Assembly (NCBI GenBank): GCA_964418745.1
Contig: CAYQMX010000006.1
Span: 62,001 to 126,000, forward strand
Direction: 5' to 3'
Source of the DNA: Scleromatobacter sp964418745
GTDB taxonomy: Bacteria; Pseudomonadota; Gammaproteobacteria; Burkholderiales; Burkholderiaceae_C
DNA: 64,000 nucleotides
Shown here: piece by piece, positions 44,573-52,669 of the stretch
How positions within the stretch are numbered: the first letter of the stretch is position 1
How the letters are laid out: every line of letters begins with the position of its first letter
Made by a program: the position numbers and the translations under genes
Notes under the pieces: model-generated
What the model saw: the letters and a program-made list of their open reading frames with translations, nothing else
The model's database searches: none
What the model was told of the DNA's origin: nothing

Positions 44573-44644
44573 CCACACCTGAGGAAAGACAGCGTGGCGA
44601 AGCCGCTCTCCTCTTGGTCGTAGAGCCAAATGCGAGATGCCGTG

Positions 44645-45337
44645 CTACTTTTTCTGAGGCACGGGCCGGGGCAATGCCTTGCGGACGGCATCGAGAACTT
44701 CAGACTCGAGGTCTTGACCGTCCAACTTCGCGCTCGCGTTGTTCGCAAGCAGCACAGTTCCAATGGCGGTGCCACGGACCACACGAAACTGAACTTTCTC
44801 GACGGTGTAGCGTTTGTCAGCAACGAGATTCCGGAATGAAGCGCGAACGTCGTTGGTGCCCTTGACCACGACTTTCGCTGAGATGCCATCGTCTAGTTGG
44901 AGGGCGCCGACCTGAACGGACGAAATCTCCACCTTCAGCTTGAGCAACTCTTGAATCCCTTCGGCCCAGCCCATCACATCGGTTCCGATGGGCTCGACAG
45001 AGAGTGCAAAATTTGTAGCCTCCAACAGCTCGCTGACGAGGGCCTGAGACGACCTGGGGGCGTCAATCAGCTCTAAGCCTGGCCACTGGGCGGAGGTTCG
45101 AAAATGCGTCTGCCGATATTCAAGTCGAGCGAAAGTCCGCTCTTTGCCGAATGGGTCGGATACTGTCTCATCGAACTCGAATCGTTCGACGTGTCGTGCC
45201 TCGAGAAAGTCATCGCGGACGCGGTCAAGGATGAAGCCACTCTGGCTCTGTTCCGTGAACGGGCGCTGGCGAAGCTGCTTTCCCAGCGTCCGCGCAACAA
45301 TTGGCCACTCCGCCTTCAGCCAGCGGTGGCGGCTCAT
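44645..45337 (-). CDS. Third gene of a nuclease operon, unknown function
   Basis: The 230-residue protein is not recognised. It starts MSRHRWLKAEWPIVARTLG and has a beta-rich core (FDETVSDPFGKERTFARLEY, WPGLELIDAPRSSQALVSE). Its C-terminal half holds GWAEGIQELLKLKVEISSVQ and RNLVADKRYTVEKVQFRVVR. Its start codon overlaps the stop of the middle gene (ATGA), so the three genes 44645-47458 are one transcriptional and translational unit. A binding or regulatory partner of the nuclease is the likeliest role. Confidence 0.7.
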   Translation of the reverse strand: MSRHRWLKAEWPIVARTLGKQLRQRPFTEQSQSGFILDRVRDDFLEARHVERFEFDETVSDPFGKERTFARLEYRQTHFRTSAQWPGLELIDAPRSSQALVSELLEATNFALSVEPIGTDVMGWAEGIQELLKLKVEISSVQVGALQLDDGISAKVVVKGTNDVRASFRNLVADKRYTVEKVQFRVVRGTAIGTVLLANNASAKLDGQDLESEVLDAVRKALPRPVPQKK

Positions 45338-46458
45338 TTGGCCGCTCCATTATCGACTTGCTGAGCCGCTCGCTTCGAGCGCATGTCCGTGAGCACTTTT
45401 CTAGCCGTATCTTCTATGAGGATGTACAGCTTTTCTCGCTCGACGTCCTCAACAGGACGGACAGTCTTTGTATAGACGCCTTCTTGGAAGCGGAACACTC
45501 CCTTGACTGAGTACTTGAAGCCTTTTCCTTTCTCGCCGTCACCGAACTCCGCATGTAGGTGCGGGATGTCGTAAGGCTGCGAGGTCTGAGACGCCTTCCA
45601 GTTAATGGAGGTGATGAAGAACCCCCTGTTGCGAAGACCCTGGTACTCCGCCGATGCAATGAGGTTTTCGCCACTTAGCGCCATGCTCTTGACTACGACC
45701 AGCATCTCGCGTTCGGCTGCCTCGCGCTCGTCATCTTCCAAGTCCATTTGGTCGGGGTCATCCGAGGGCTTGCTCGGGGCGATTCGAACGTTGGTCACGC
45801 CATTGAGCTTGTGTCCCGGAAGTTCAGACATCAGGCGAGTGAAGAACGTCGTTCGTTCCTCTGCGCTGAATACCGCGTCTAGCTCAATAGCCTCACGCGC
45901 GACGGGCGCTTTTCGACGACTTTCAATCCGTGCCGTCAGGTTCTCAACGACACGGTCGGACTTCTCCGAGGCAGGCAGCCGAATTACGGTTTTTCCGTTC
46001 TGCTGTGTGAACTGGATAGTCGCGTCTTGAGGTTGCCGTTGGATGAGGCTGGTTCGCGAGTAGTCGATGTCGTCATATGCAACGTTCAGCACCAACGTCG
46101 AGGCACCCTTTTGATGTGAGTCGACTTTTTCGGTAGCGCCGACTTCCTCCTGGTACTCCTGGATAACAGCTTTGAGCTCTTCGAATGAAATCTCAGCATC
46201 CAGAGTGACGGAGGTAGTCTTCTCGTTGCGGCGCGACGATTCGCGCCGGTCCAACATTTGAGTGAGTTCTTTCAGTGTGAACGGCAACAGCGACAACGCT
46301 TCGGCCAAATCGTCTCGGGTGGAGTTTGGCGAGTAGAAGATTCCTCGCTCGCGTGCGAGCTCTCGAAGTACGTTGTCGGTGAGCTTCTGTTTCGCAGAGG
46401 CCAGAACGTCAAAGATGTCCTTGTCCGTCGCATAGGACTGATTGCGGTAGTCACTCAT
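45334..46458 (-). CDS. Middle gene of a nuclease operon, unknown function
   Basis: The 374-residue protein has a short helical N-terminal motif (DIFDVLASAKQKLTDNVLRE, then STRDDLAEALSLLPFTLKEL) that resembles SAP/Rho-N-type DNA-binding helices. Several beta-rich segments follow (STLVLNVAYDDIDYSRTSLI, ATIQFTQQNGKTVIRL), then an acidic patch (DLEDDEREAAEREM) and a final domain with HLHAEFGDGEKGKGFKYSV. The start at 46458 overlaps the upstream gene end by 8 bp, and its stop overlaps the downstream start by 4 bp. Target recognition is a reasonable inference. Confidence 0.7.
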   Translation of the reverse strand: MSDYRNQSYATDKDIFDVLASAKQKLTDNVLRELARERGIFYSPNSTRDDLAEALSLLPFTLKELTQMLDRRESSRRNEKTTSVTLDAEISFEELKAVIQEYQEEVGATEKVDSHQKGASTLVLNVAYDDIDYSRTSLIQRQPQDATIQFTQQNGKTVIRLPASEKSDRVVENLTARIESRRKAPVAREAIELDAVFSAEERTTFFTRLMSELPGHKLNGVTNVRIAPSKPSDDPDQMDLEDDEREAAEREMLVVVKSMALSGENLIASAEYQGLRNRGFFITSINWKASQTSQPYDIPHLHAEFGDGEKGKGFKYSVKGVFRFQEGVYTKTVRPVEDVEREKLYILIEDTARKVLTDMRSKRAAQQVDNGAAK

Positions 46459-47452
46459 AGTCCATCCCAAGTTCAATGTTCGAGAATCGGGTTACCACTT
46501 GAGGAATGCGCTTGTACTGAATGCGGTTTACGCATTCAGCCAATGGCGACTGGGCCCCGCCATGAGCTAGGCCATCGACGTAGCTCTGTGCTGCCTTCTG
46601 AAAATTGACCGACGAGAGACTCGACGCGTCGTAGTGCTTCAGCTCCACGTCCACGTGCTCCTGCAGGAGTTGGAAGTTCCGAAGGTAGTCGAGCAAGTAG
46701 GTGAATTCGTCGGCTGACGCACCCTTTCCACGATAGAAAAGCACGACTCCCTGTCGGTCGGGGGTAGTAGGTCGAACGTACTCCATTGCAATCAGCTTGG
46801 ACGTCAGCATCTCCAAGGTTGCTGCCTTGGCGCGGTCAAGCTGGAGGTTCTTGCGTCTGACCAGGTGCGGATAGAAGAATTTGCAGTGTTCAGGCTCTGG
46901 AAGGGGCTCGCCGCTTGTCCGCCGCCCGCGCATCTGGACAATCTCGTAGCGGACGTTGTCCAACCAGCCGATGTCTTCTGGGCCGAGAACGACTACCTTC
47001 GAGCCGCGCGGCAGGTCGAGCTTGACGTCCTTCAGCGCATTCAACGTGGAGTGAAAATCCTGGTCGTACTCTCCATCGTGGTTGTAGACGAACAGAAGCC
47101 CGCAGATTGCCGGCGTCACGCCGCTATGGATGTACTTCGCCCGCCACTCCTCGCTGATTTCTGCGCAGGCCACCTGTTTGGCCAAGCTCTCGAGTGAACC
47201 CTTGAGCGCCGACGCCGCGATGGAAGAACGCGCGTAGCTCTTGAGGTCGCAGTTCACATACGTACGCTGCCGGGTATACGGCTCGTCGTAGTAGAAGACG
47301 ATATCGGAGGGATGCGTCTTGACATTGTGTACCTCTGGCTTTTCACATGCCCAGTTCTCGTTCATGGGGCCCGTGGGCTTCCAGAAGAACTCAGCGAAGA
47401 GTTCGTTGGACAGCCTTTCAGCCATCGCCGCTATGTTTGCAGTCTCTGCCAT
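46451..47452 (-). CDS. PD-(D/E)XK-like nuclease, first gene of three-gene operon
   Basis: The 333-residue protein carries a likely PD-(D/E)XK core near its start: Asp50 in HPSDIVFYYD and Asp69-Leu-Lys71 in TYVNCDLKSYA. It is followed by a helix (SSIAASALKGSLESLAKQVA) and the SEEWRAKYIHSG segment. A second region includes GLLFVYNHDGEYDQDFHSTL and VVVLGPEDIGWLDN. The layout is that of restriction-type nucleases. ATG at 47452 is preferred because GGGAG lies about 9 bp upstream; ATG at 47458 is also possible. It heads a three-gene operon whose other two members are unknown. The set does not match a defence system I can name. Confidence 0.75.
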   Translation of the reverse strand: MAETANIAAMAERLSNELFAEFFWKPTGPMNENWACEKPEVHNVKTHPSDIVFYYDEPYTRQRTYVNCDLKSYARSSIAASALKGSLESLAKQVACAEISEEWRAKYIHSGVTPAICGLLFVYNHDGEYDQDFHSTLNALKDVKLDLPRGSKVVVLGPEDIGWLDNVRYEIVQMRGRRTSGEPLPEPEHCKFFYPHLVRRKNLQLDRAKAATLEMLTSKLIAMEYVRPTTPDRQGVVLFYRGKGASADEFTYLLDYLRNFQLLQEHVDVELKHYDASSLSSVNFQKAAQSYVDGLAHGGAQSPLAECVNRIQYKRIPQVVTRFSNIELGMDYE

Positions 47453-47568
47453 CCTCATCTTCTCCCTATGGCCCGTTCGGCGCTGTCTTTGTGCGCTGAA
47501 AACGGATGCTTACAGATGAGCAAGTGTACGGTGCATCAATCCCCGTGCGAGCGCCTCCCAGTTCGATG

Positions 47569-47865
47569 TCATCGCTTGGTTCTCGCGGGCGGCTTCGCTG
47601 CGTTGAGACGCGGCAGGGCGGTACTTCTTTCCGCGACGCTGCTGGGTGTACCCAGACGCCGCCTCGATTGAGCCCACTGCTCCACACTCGGCGTCAGATT
47701 CAGCTCGTCATCCTCGAGTCTCATCTGTCGGAAGAGCTCGTAGTTGTCATCATCATCGAGCAGCGGAAGGTAGTACAAGACGGTGTGGTGGTCATGGTCG
47801 TTGTCGATGCCGCGCTCGCGCAGCAGAAGCGCGCGAAGGTACCTCTTGGATTTTTGCTGAGCCAT
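47569..47865 (-). CDS. Small hypothetical protein
   Basis: The 98-residue protein begins MAQQKSKRYLRALLLRERGI and has an acidic middle (TVLYYLPLLDDDDNYELFRQ) and a basic tail (LPRLNAAKPPARTKR). GAGGGGTTGGA lies just before the ATG at 47863-47865; the frame is open further upstream but that part looks noncoding. It stands alone, 110 bp from the nuclease operon, on the same strand. No family is recognised. Confidence 0.5.
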   Translation of the reverse strand: MAQQKSKRYLRALLLRERGIDNDHDHHTVLYYLPLLDDDDNYELFRQMRLEDDELNLTPSVEQWAQSRRRLGTPSSVAERSTALPRLNAAKPPARTKR

Positions 47866-48045
47866 TTCCAACCCCTCGTATCGTTCCGCTCTCGCGCGAT
47901 GGGAGTTTTTCCGGAATGCAGGCGCAACAGGTGAGCCAGAAGTGGCTCCGTGTTCATACAGCCCCGTGTGAATTCGGCGAGACAGCCTTGCTACCTGCGA
48001 CATCGACCGGTATCTGAAATGCGACGACAGGGCGCCGAGCGTACG

Positions 48046-48299
48046 CGCAGGCTCACTTCTTGAGCTACTTGGCTGGTCGAATCGGTTTGCGATGAAGGTC
48101 TTGCTATCCAGCAGCGGTCGACTCGAACGGGTCACGGCGCAAGCAAGCCGAGTCCATGTCCAAACGGCGTGGCTCGGAGCGTGGTCATCGGAGTTTTGGA
48201 CGGCTGAAGCAGGCCGGCAGCTCTTCCGGCTGCGAATGACGGCGCAACAACGACGGCGGCGCGGCGTAACTCAACTCGCTGAATGCTGGAGGTACTGCC
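48046..48299 (+). promoter_or_regulatory. Structured leader, copy B
   Basis: The second copy of the leader has matching stems: GCTCA/TGAGC (48051-48055 with 48061-48065), GTTTGC/GCAAGC (48085-48090 with 48139-48144), CCGAGT/GCTCGG (48148-48153 with 48172-48177) and GCAGC/GCTGC (48217-48221 with 48229-48233). Base changes relative to copy A fall in loops or keep pairing (for example C to U opposite G). It ends in GGAGGTAC 8 bp before ATG 48300. The 48148-48177 hairpin has a longer loop than in copy A. The whole gap 47866-48299 contains this leader and no other gene I can support. Confidence 0.55.
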
Positions 48300-48497
48300 A
48301 TGAGGTTCGATTCACTTCCTTCCACGTCACCTGCCTGGGTGCTGCACCCATCGCCAGCATTTAGTGTCATATGTTGCTGGCCATCTTCAAGCGCGTGCAT
48401 GACGCTGCGCCGAGAGTGCTCACTTCGATGTGCGCGCGCGCCTCGCTGCGGCTCTCTCGTGGCCAGGGCTTCAACGCAAAGCAGGGACTTCAAATGA
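48300..48497 (+). CDS. Possible leader peptide overlapping the next gene
   Basis: A 65-residue frame with Cys/Ser/Arg-rich sequence (SVICCWPSSSACMTLRRECS) starts right behind the conserved GGAGGTAC site. Its TGA overlaps the ATG of the BPSL0761-like gene (ATGA), a layout typical of translational coupling. The amino-acid sequence itself does not resemble a folded domain, so it may be a short regulatory peptide or a degraded gene. Confidence 0.4.
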   Translation: MRFDSLPSTSPAWVLHPSPAFSVICCWPSSSACMTLRRECSLRCARAPRCGSLVARASTQSRDFK

Positions 48498-48814
48498 CAA
48501 CAGCCCATGAACGCGAGCGCGCGCAGATGCAGGCGAGGGAGTTTCTGCAGGAACTGGGCAACCCCGAGCTGGCCATGGACGTACCGGAGCGATTCAAGCG
48601 CCGCGCTCGAATGCTGCTCCGGCACCTTGCTGCGCCTGGAGAGGTTCGGGACGCTTTGGAGGTGGCACTCCGCCTGTTTCACGCCGAGCGAGAGCGCGAC
48701 GAGCTTCGGACTGTTGCGACCGCGGTGACGTGGCGGGTGTTGTGGCGCAGTGCGGTCGTGATAGCGATGGTGCTGGTCGTGGGCATGTGGTTCGGTAGCA
48801 AGGTGCCGCACTGA
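48494..48814 (+). CDS. BPSL0761-like small protein with C-terminal membrane helix
   Basis: The 106-residue protein matches the BPSL0761 pattern: TTAHERERAQMQAREFLQEL, then a Pro-Glu-Arg helix (VPERFKRRARMLLRHL). A C-terminal transmembrane helix (VLWRSAVVIAMVLVVGMWFG) is an addition to the usual small soluble form. AGGGA precedes the ATG, which overlaps the preceding frame. It lies behind copy B of the structured leader. Family function is unknown. Confidence 0.6.
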   Translation: MTTAHERERAQMQAREFLQELGNPELAMDVPERFKRRARMLLRHLAAPGEVRDALEVALRLFHAERERDELRTVATAVTWRVLWRSAVVIAMVLVVGMWFGSKVPH

Positions 48815-48815
48815 A

Positions 48816-48832
48816 AACGTGCGAAGCACGTT
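48816..48832. terminator. Bidirectional rho-independent terminator
   Basis: AACGTGC and GCACGTT form a perfect 7-bp stem around a GAA loop between two convergent genes. On the minus strand it is followed by TTTTCAG, and AAAA precedes it on the plus strand, so it can end transcription from both sides. Confidence 0.7.
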
Positions 48833-48836
48833 GGCG

Positions 48837-50153
48837 CTAGGGCAGGTCGACCAGCACCATGACGACCGCTCGGTTCGTCTGGCTGTCCGTCTCGGCTCCG
48901 GTTAGCTCCGGCAGTCCGCTCTTGGGCTGTTCTGACACCAATATTCGAGCTGCGTCGAGTCCGCCCTCTCGAATCAGAGCACTGCGAACCGCAGCGCCGC
49001 GCTTGTGAGCCAGCCCCTCGTTGAGATGGTCGCCGGCGACAGTGTCCGTGTGGGCGTAGAGCAAGAGCGAAGCTCGCGGGTTCGCCCTCAACGCCGACCG
49101 CGCGGCGTCAATTCGGCCCAGGGCTGCCGCGTCGAGCGCCGCGTCGCCTGTGCGAAAGAGGACTGGCGCGAGCTTGGGAAGGGCTTGCGCAACTGCTGGC
49201 TCCGATGCGGCGTGTGGCGAACTGAAATTATTGACGACTGAGTTCGCCGCGGGGCTTGCCTTGTCTGGCTGCTGTACGAGCGAGCCCAAGACGACAAGGA
49301 GCACAAGAGCTGAAATCCCCAAGACGAACAGCGGGAACATCGCTCGCCGCATGCGCGAGTAGAACAGGTACGCTGTTCCGAAAAACTGCACACGCTGAAA
49401 CTCGACTGACAGCTCGTCGATGTCATCTGTTGCTTGGTCTACGGCGTCGACCGCAGCGTCAGTCGGCTTAGCTTTCCAAGCCGCTCTGGCCGCGATGAGT
49501 CTGCCTTTGCGCTCGTCGGCCTCGGTTGCAAGCTCTTCGATGGTTGGATATGCAAAACTCAGCACATCGCCTGGGTGCGCATCGATGTTGTCACAGAGCA
49601 CGCGGATGTTTTCGCGGTCAGCCTCATCCAACGCCGACACGCTCTGGCCGGGAAACAGAGACTGCCAGAAGCCTTTCAGGCGCAGCCACCTAGAAGCTTT
49701 GACCGGCTTCGGGTTGGCCCCCGCTGGGGCGGGCGGCTTCACCCGCGTCTTGGCGATTGCGATGATGTCGCTGAAGTACAGGAAGTCGCCGCGGAGCAGC
49801 GAGATTGTGATGGCGAGCGCGATGCAGATGCAAAAGAAGGCCGCGCCGAGGGCGACCACGGCACCCACCCACGCGAAGCCAAATGGCAACTTGCCCAGTC
49901 CCGACAATGGCGCACCGGCAATCACCACGGCCGCCAAGGCGGAGAAAGTCGCCGCTAGCCACTTGATGGTGTCTCGCAGATTTGCCTTCGTCGTGGCGTA
50001 GGGGTCTGCGAGAGCGGGAGCCGGAGCCGCTGCCGGCGGTGCTGCCGGAGCAACTGCCGAAGGTGCTGCTGGAGCAGCTGTCGACGCGGCCGCCGGCGGA
50101 GCTGCAGGCTGAGGTGCAGGCGAAGGCGGCGGTGACTGTGGTCCCGAAGCCAT
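48837..50153 (-). CDS. Inner-membrane protein with periplasmic OmpA-like domain
   Basis: The 438-residue protein starts with a Pro/Ala-rich cytoplasmic segment (about 1-50), two transmembrane helices (about 63-125: WLAATFSALAAVVIAGAPLS and WVGAVVALGAAFFCICIALA) and a 150-residue cytoplasmic loop (VLSFAYPTIEELATEADERK). A third helix follows (MFPLFVLGISALVLLVVLGS), then a C-terminal OmpA-like peptidoglycan-binding domain (about 335-438: VLFRTGDAALDAAA, LLLYAHTDTVAGDHLNEG, GAETDSQTNRAVVMVLVD). Topology predicts the OmpA domain in the periplasm. It lies 5 bp after its upstream partner on the same strand. It is not a ZorB: the MotA-like partner is missing. Confidence 0.8.
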   Translation of the reverse strand: MASGPQSPPPSPAPQPAAPPAAASTAAPAAPSAVAPAAPPAAAPAPALADPYATTKANLRDTIKWLAATFSALAAVVIAGAPLSGLGKLPFGFAWVGAVVALGAAFFCICIALAITISLLRGDFLYFSDIIAIAKTRVKPPAPAGANPKPVKASRWLRLKGFWQSLFPGQSVSALDEADRENIRVLCDNIDAHPGDVLSFAYPTIEELATEADERKGRLIAARAAWKAKPTDAAVDAVDQATDDIDELSVEFQRVQFFGTAYLFYSRMRRAMFPLFVLGISALVLLVVLGSLVQQPDKASPAANSVVNNFSSPHAASEPAVAQALPKLAPVLFRTGDAALDAAALGRIDAARSALRANPRASLLLYAHTDTVAGDHLNEGLAHKRGAAVRSALIREGGLDAARILVSEQPKSGLPELTGAETDSQTNRAVVMVLVDLP

Positions 50154-50158
50154 AGGCT

Positions 50159-50725
50159 TTAGAACAACTCTTCGTCGTCGCGCGGAGCAGTGAGGACGGG
50201 AAGAATCGGGCCGCCCACCATCTGAATCACTTTCGGCAACTGCGCCCGGATGGCCGCCAGTTCAACGCTCTGGTTCGGCCTCGTCACGATTGCAACCGGA
50301 ATGACGTCCCTCGGTCCCGTCTTGTTCGACTTCCGGTAGAACTGCAGGTGCGCATCGAAATCGGGGGCCGGCGTCATCCGTCTCGTCGCGGGATTGAAGT
50401 AGACCCTCAGATTCAAGGGTGGCAGCTTCTTGGTCGGAAGCGAGTGACCTGCAACGAAGCCCATCGATTCGGGCAAAGGCCAGCCGACCGTGCGCTTAGG
50501 TCTACGAGGCGGCGGCGGGGGCGGTGTTGCGCCTCCATCGTCGGAGTCGGAATCGGCATCGGCCGATATGCCTGCGTTTGCGTCACCATCGTCAGGTGCG
50601 GAGCCTGTCGCGCTTCCTTCGAGAGTGGTTCGCACGACGTCGCCACGGGGGAGGAAGGTCAGCGAGTCACTGCCAGAGGTCACCGTGATGGTGCCGTCGG
50701 CGTTGTGCTGGAAAGAAAGCGCCAT
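50159..50725 (-). CDS. Unknown protein in operon with the OmpA-domain gene
   Basis: The 188-residue protein starts with a beta-rich stretch (LSFQHNADGTITVTSGSDSL), then an acidic linker (DANAGISADADSDSDDGG), poly-Pro and a basic RRPKRT segment. A folded C-terminal part (LNLRVYFNPATRRMTPAPDF, QFYRKSNKTGPRDVIPVAIV) ends the protein. GAGGAG precedes the ATG. The 5-bp junction makes it the first gene of a two-gene envelope operon. No family is recognised. Confidence 0.65.
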   Translation of the reverse strand: MALSFQHNADGTITVTSGSDSLTFLPRGDVVRTTLEGSATGSAPDDGDANAGISADADSDSDDGGATPPPPPPRRPKRTVGWPLPESMGFVAGHSLPTKKLPPLNLRVYFNPATRRMTPAPDFDAHLQFYRKSNKTGPRDVIPVAIVTRPNQSVELAAIRAQLPKVIQMVGGPILPVLTAPRDDEELF

Positions 50726-50940
50726 CTCCCGTGCTCCTCTGGCCGTTCTTGTTGACGACGATAGCCCAACCTGTCGGGCAACTCCCTAGTATGAAGCGAC
50801 TCAGGCGCTGGTCGTGCCCAAGAAGCTCCCAAACCTAGGGGTGCGCGGCGTTCAGGTTCGCCAGTGAAGCCTACTCCGCTGCGGGCTTTGGCAGGGCCAC
50901 GAAAGTCAATGTCCCTGGTCTGCCTTAGAAGGGCGAGCCG

Positions 50941-51150
50941 CCGCCAGCTCTGAAACCGTTGGATGCCTACAAGTCCGAGCGCAGCCCCTTTGGGCTATGG
51001 GACACGGCGGGAAATGCGGGCGACTGGATGACCAACGCATCAGATTCGTACGAACGGGTCTACATGGGCGCGCCACGTATCGCTACAACCCTGAGGACGC
51101 CACCGCGTTTCGGATGCTTCCTGCGACGGACGAGGACTCCATGGTTCGAG
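50941..51150 (+). pseudogene. Fragment of a formylglycine-generating-enzyme (SUMF1/FGE-sulfatase) domain gene
   Basis: DAYKSERSPFGLWDTAGNAGDWMTN-type sequence (50962-51040) matches the SPFGLWDMAGNV-EW motif of FGE/SUMF1-type domains. After it the frame fails, and the next frame carries YRYNPEDATAFRML, resembling the downstream R--GFR block. So both the N-terminal part and the frame are lost. This is a degraded gene in the gap between the OmpA operon and the HNH gene. The rest of 50726-50940 shows nothing I can support. Confidence 0.5.
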
Positions 51151-51262
51151 AAATCACTGCACGATGCGTGGCAGTTGACACTACGGCGACTCCGAGACGC
51201 TGATGGGCAAGCGCGTTCTCAGCCGAGCCTACCCTAGGGTTTTTCGAAGGGGCTGTGTAGGT

Positions 51263-52435
51263 TCAAGGCTCAGAGTCGGATTGGCCAGGAGAAGCGCGAC
51301 CGCCTAGAGCCAGACCTTCGGCAAGGATGCAAGAGACGCGTCCAGAGAATTCCCATAGCTGGGAGTCGTCAAGAGCCTGACCAGGCTTCACCCCCATGAC
51401 AGCGCATGCAGCCGAGACGGCGAAGTCCATGTTGGCTTCGAGCGCGAGCTCGGAGCGACGCTTTCTAACAAGTGGGATGGCCTGATTCAACGCGTCGACC
51501 CGTCGCGCATAGTCGTCCGTTGCCCCGTCGAAGGACGCTCTGAACGTCTCGTCGGAGAGGTCGAGGTTGACGTCTAGCGGCATCCTCTCCCCCGTGATGG
51601 CATCGAAACAGTACGTGCTATACACATCAGGCCCGTCGTAGTCCGTGCTTAGATGAATGACCCACCTCGAGACCCCGAAGTACTCAACATATCCCAACAA
51701 GCGACGGCGTTTCGCGTCTCCGTGTACCGCAACGCAGTTGAAAAGTCGCTCGGGTCGTCCTATGACCAAGTCCGTCACGAAGTGGTTGGCGAGACTCGGA
51801 GTGGCGTCGCTGACGTTGCAGAGGTACGCAAGTGCTAGCTCGCAAAGGCTGGGCGCGACGCCCAACGAGTATGCGAGCGCCAACGCTGACTTGACCATTG
51901 AGCGGCCAGACTGTTCGCCACCAAACTCGAAGCTGGTTTGGAAGACCTCATTGAGAGGTCGCGATGAGGCTTCGGCGGATGCCAGCGCCCCTTCGACGTC
52001 GACGTTTGGAAAGCGTCGTTGAAGTTGTCGCAGGAGCATTCGTGCTTCGTCGACGCTTCGGGCCTGGATTCGGTAGCTCTTGCCGTCCTCAGCCGCTAGG
52101 ACCACGGGTTTTAGATGACTGACTCCGCCGTCCGGACTGAGCTCGTACGCGGTGCCGCTGACCGTGTCGACTCGAATCTGTTTGGCTGGCCCGCGCTCTC
52201 GTTTCGTCCCGAGCATGACAACGAACCACCTGAGCTCCTCGAAGAGCGCCTTGTCCCAGGTCGCCCCAGTGGCGTTGTTGCAGGCGACGCAAATGAATCC
52301 TGTCACGGTGCGTCGGCCGCCAATTGCCTGGGGAATGATGTGTTCCTCGGTGTCGTTGGCTGGCTCGATTGGGCATTTGCAGAGAGGGCAGAGGTTCAAG
52401 GTTGCGTATCTCCTGCGCAGAGGCGCGCGGTTCAA
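51263..52435 (-). CDS. HNH endonuclease
   Basis: The 390-residue protein has an N-terminal HNH domain. A zinc-binding Cys pair (LCPLCKCPIE) is followed by TEEHIIPQAIGGRRTVTGFI and CVACNNATGATWDKAL, giving the E-H-I-I-P...N-x-G core of HNH_5. The following 330 residues are unclassified and may recognise target DNA or a partner. It stands alone on the minus strand between the FGE remnant and the HEPN-type gene. In a defence island a solitary HNH protein is often a restriction nuclease. Confidence 0.85.
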   Translation of the reverse strand: MNRAPLRRRYATLNLCPLCKCPIEPANDTEEHIIPQAIGGRRTVTGFICVACNNATGATWDKALFEELRWFVVMLGTKRERGPAKQIRVDTVSGTAYELSPDGGVSHLKPVVLAAEDGKSYRIQARSVDEARMLLRQLQRRFPNVDVEGALASAEASSRPLNEVFQTSFEFGGEQSGRSMVKSALALAYSLGVAPSLCELALAYLCNVSDATPSLANHFVTDLVIGRPERLFNCVAVHGDAKRRRLLGYVEYFGVSRWVIHLSTDYDGPDVYSTYCFDAITGERMPLDVNLDLSDETFRASFDGATDDYARRVDALNQAIPLVRKRRSELALEANMDFAVSAACAVMGVKPGQALDDSQLWEFSGRVSCILAEGLALGGRASPGQSDSEP

Positions 52436-52669
52436 AGCGTAACGATTGCACCGCGGCTGCTATCGTAGAACGGCGCCGGGGTTGGCTCAGGGAATGAGGT
52501 TCATTCGTACTTCGAAGCGACCTTGGTCTAGGAGTTCCTGGTTGTACGGCCGCTCAACGCGCTCCATCTTGCGTGGTCGCCCCCGCCGTTTTCAGAAGCT
52601 CCCTCGAGCAAGACCAGTAAGGCGAGCCATCCGAGCGCAGGGCTTTAAATGATGGCGCCCTTGCGGCGG

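Noticed and set aside
48837..50153. OmpA-domain gene as ZorB of a Zorya system
   Set aside because: No ZorA-like MotA channel, ZorC/D or ZorE gene is nearby and the transmembrane layout differs.
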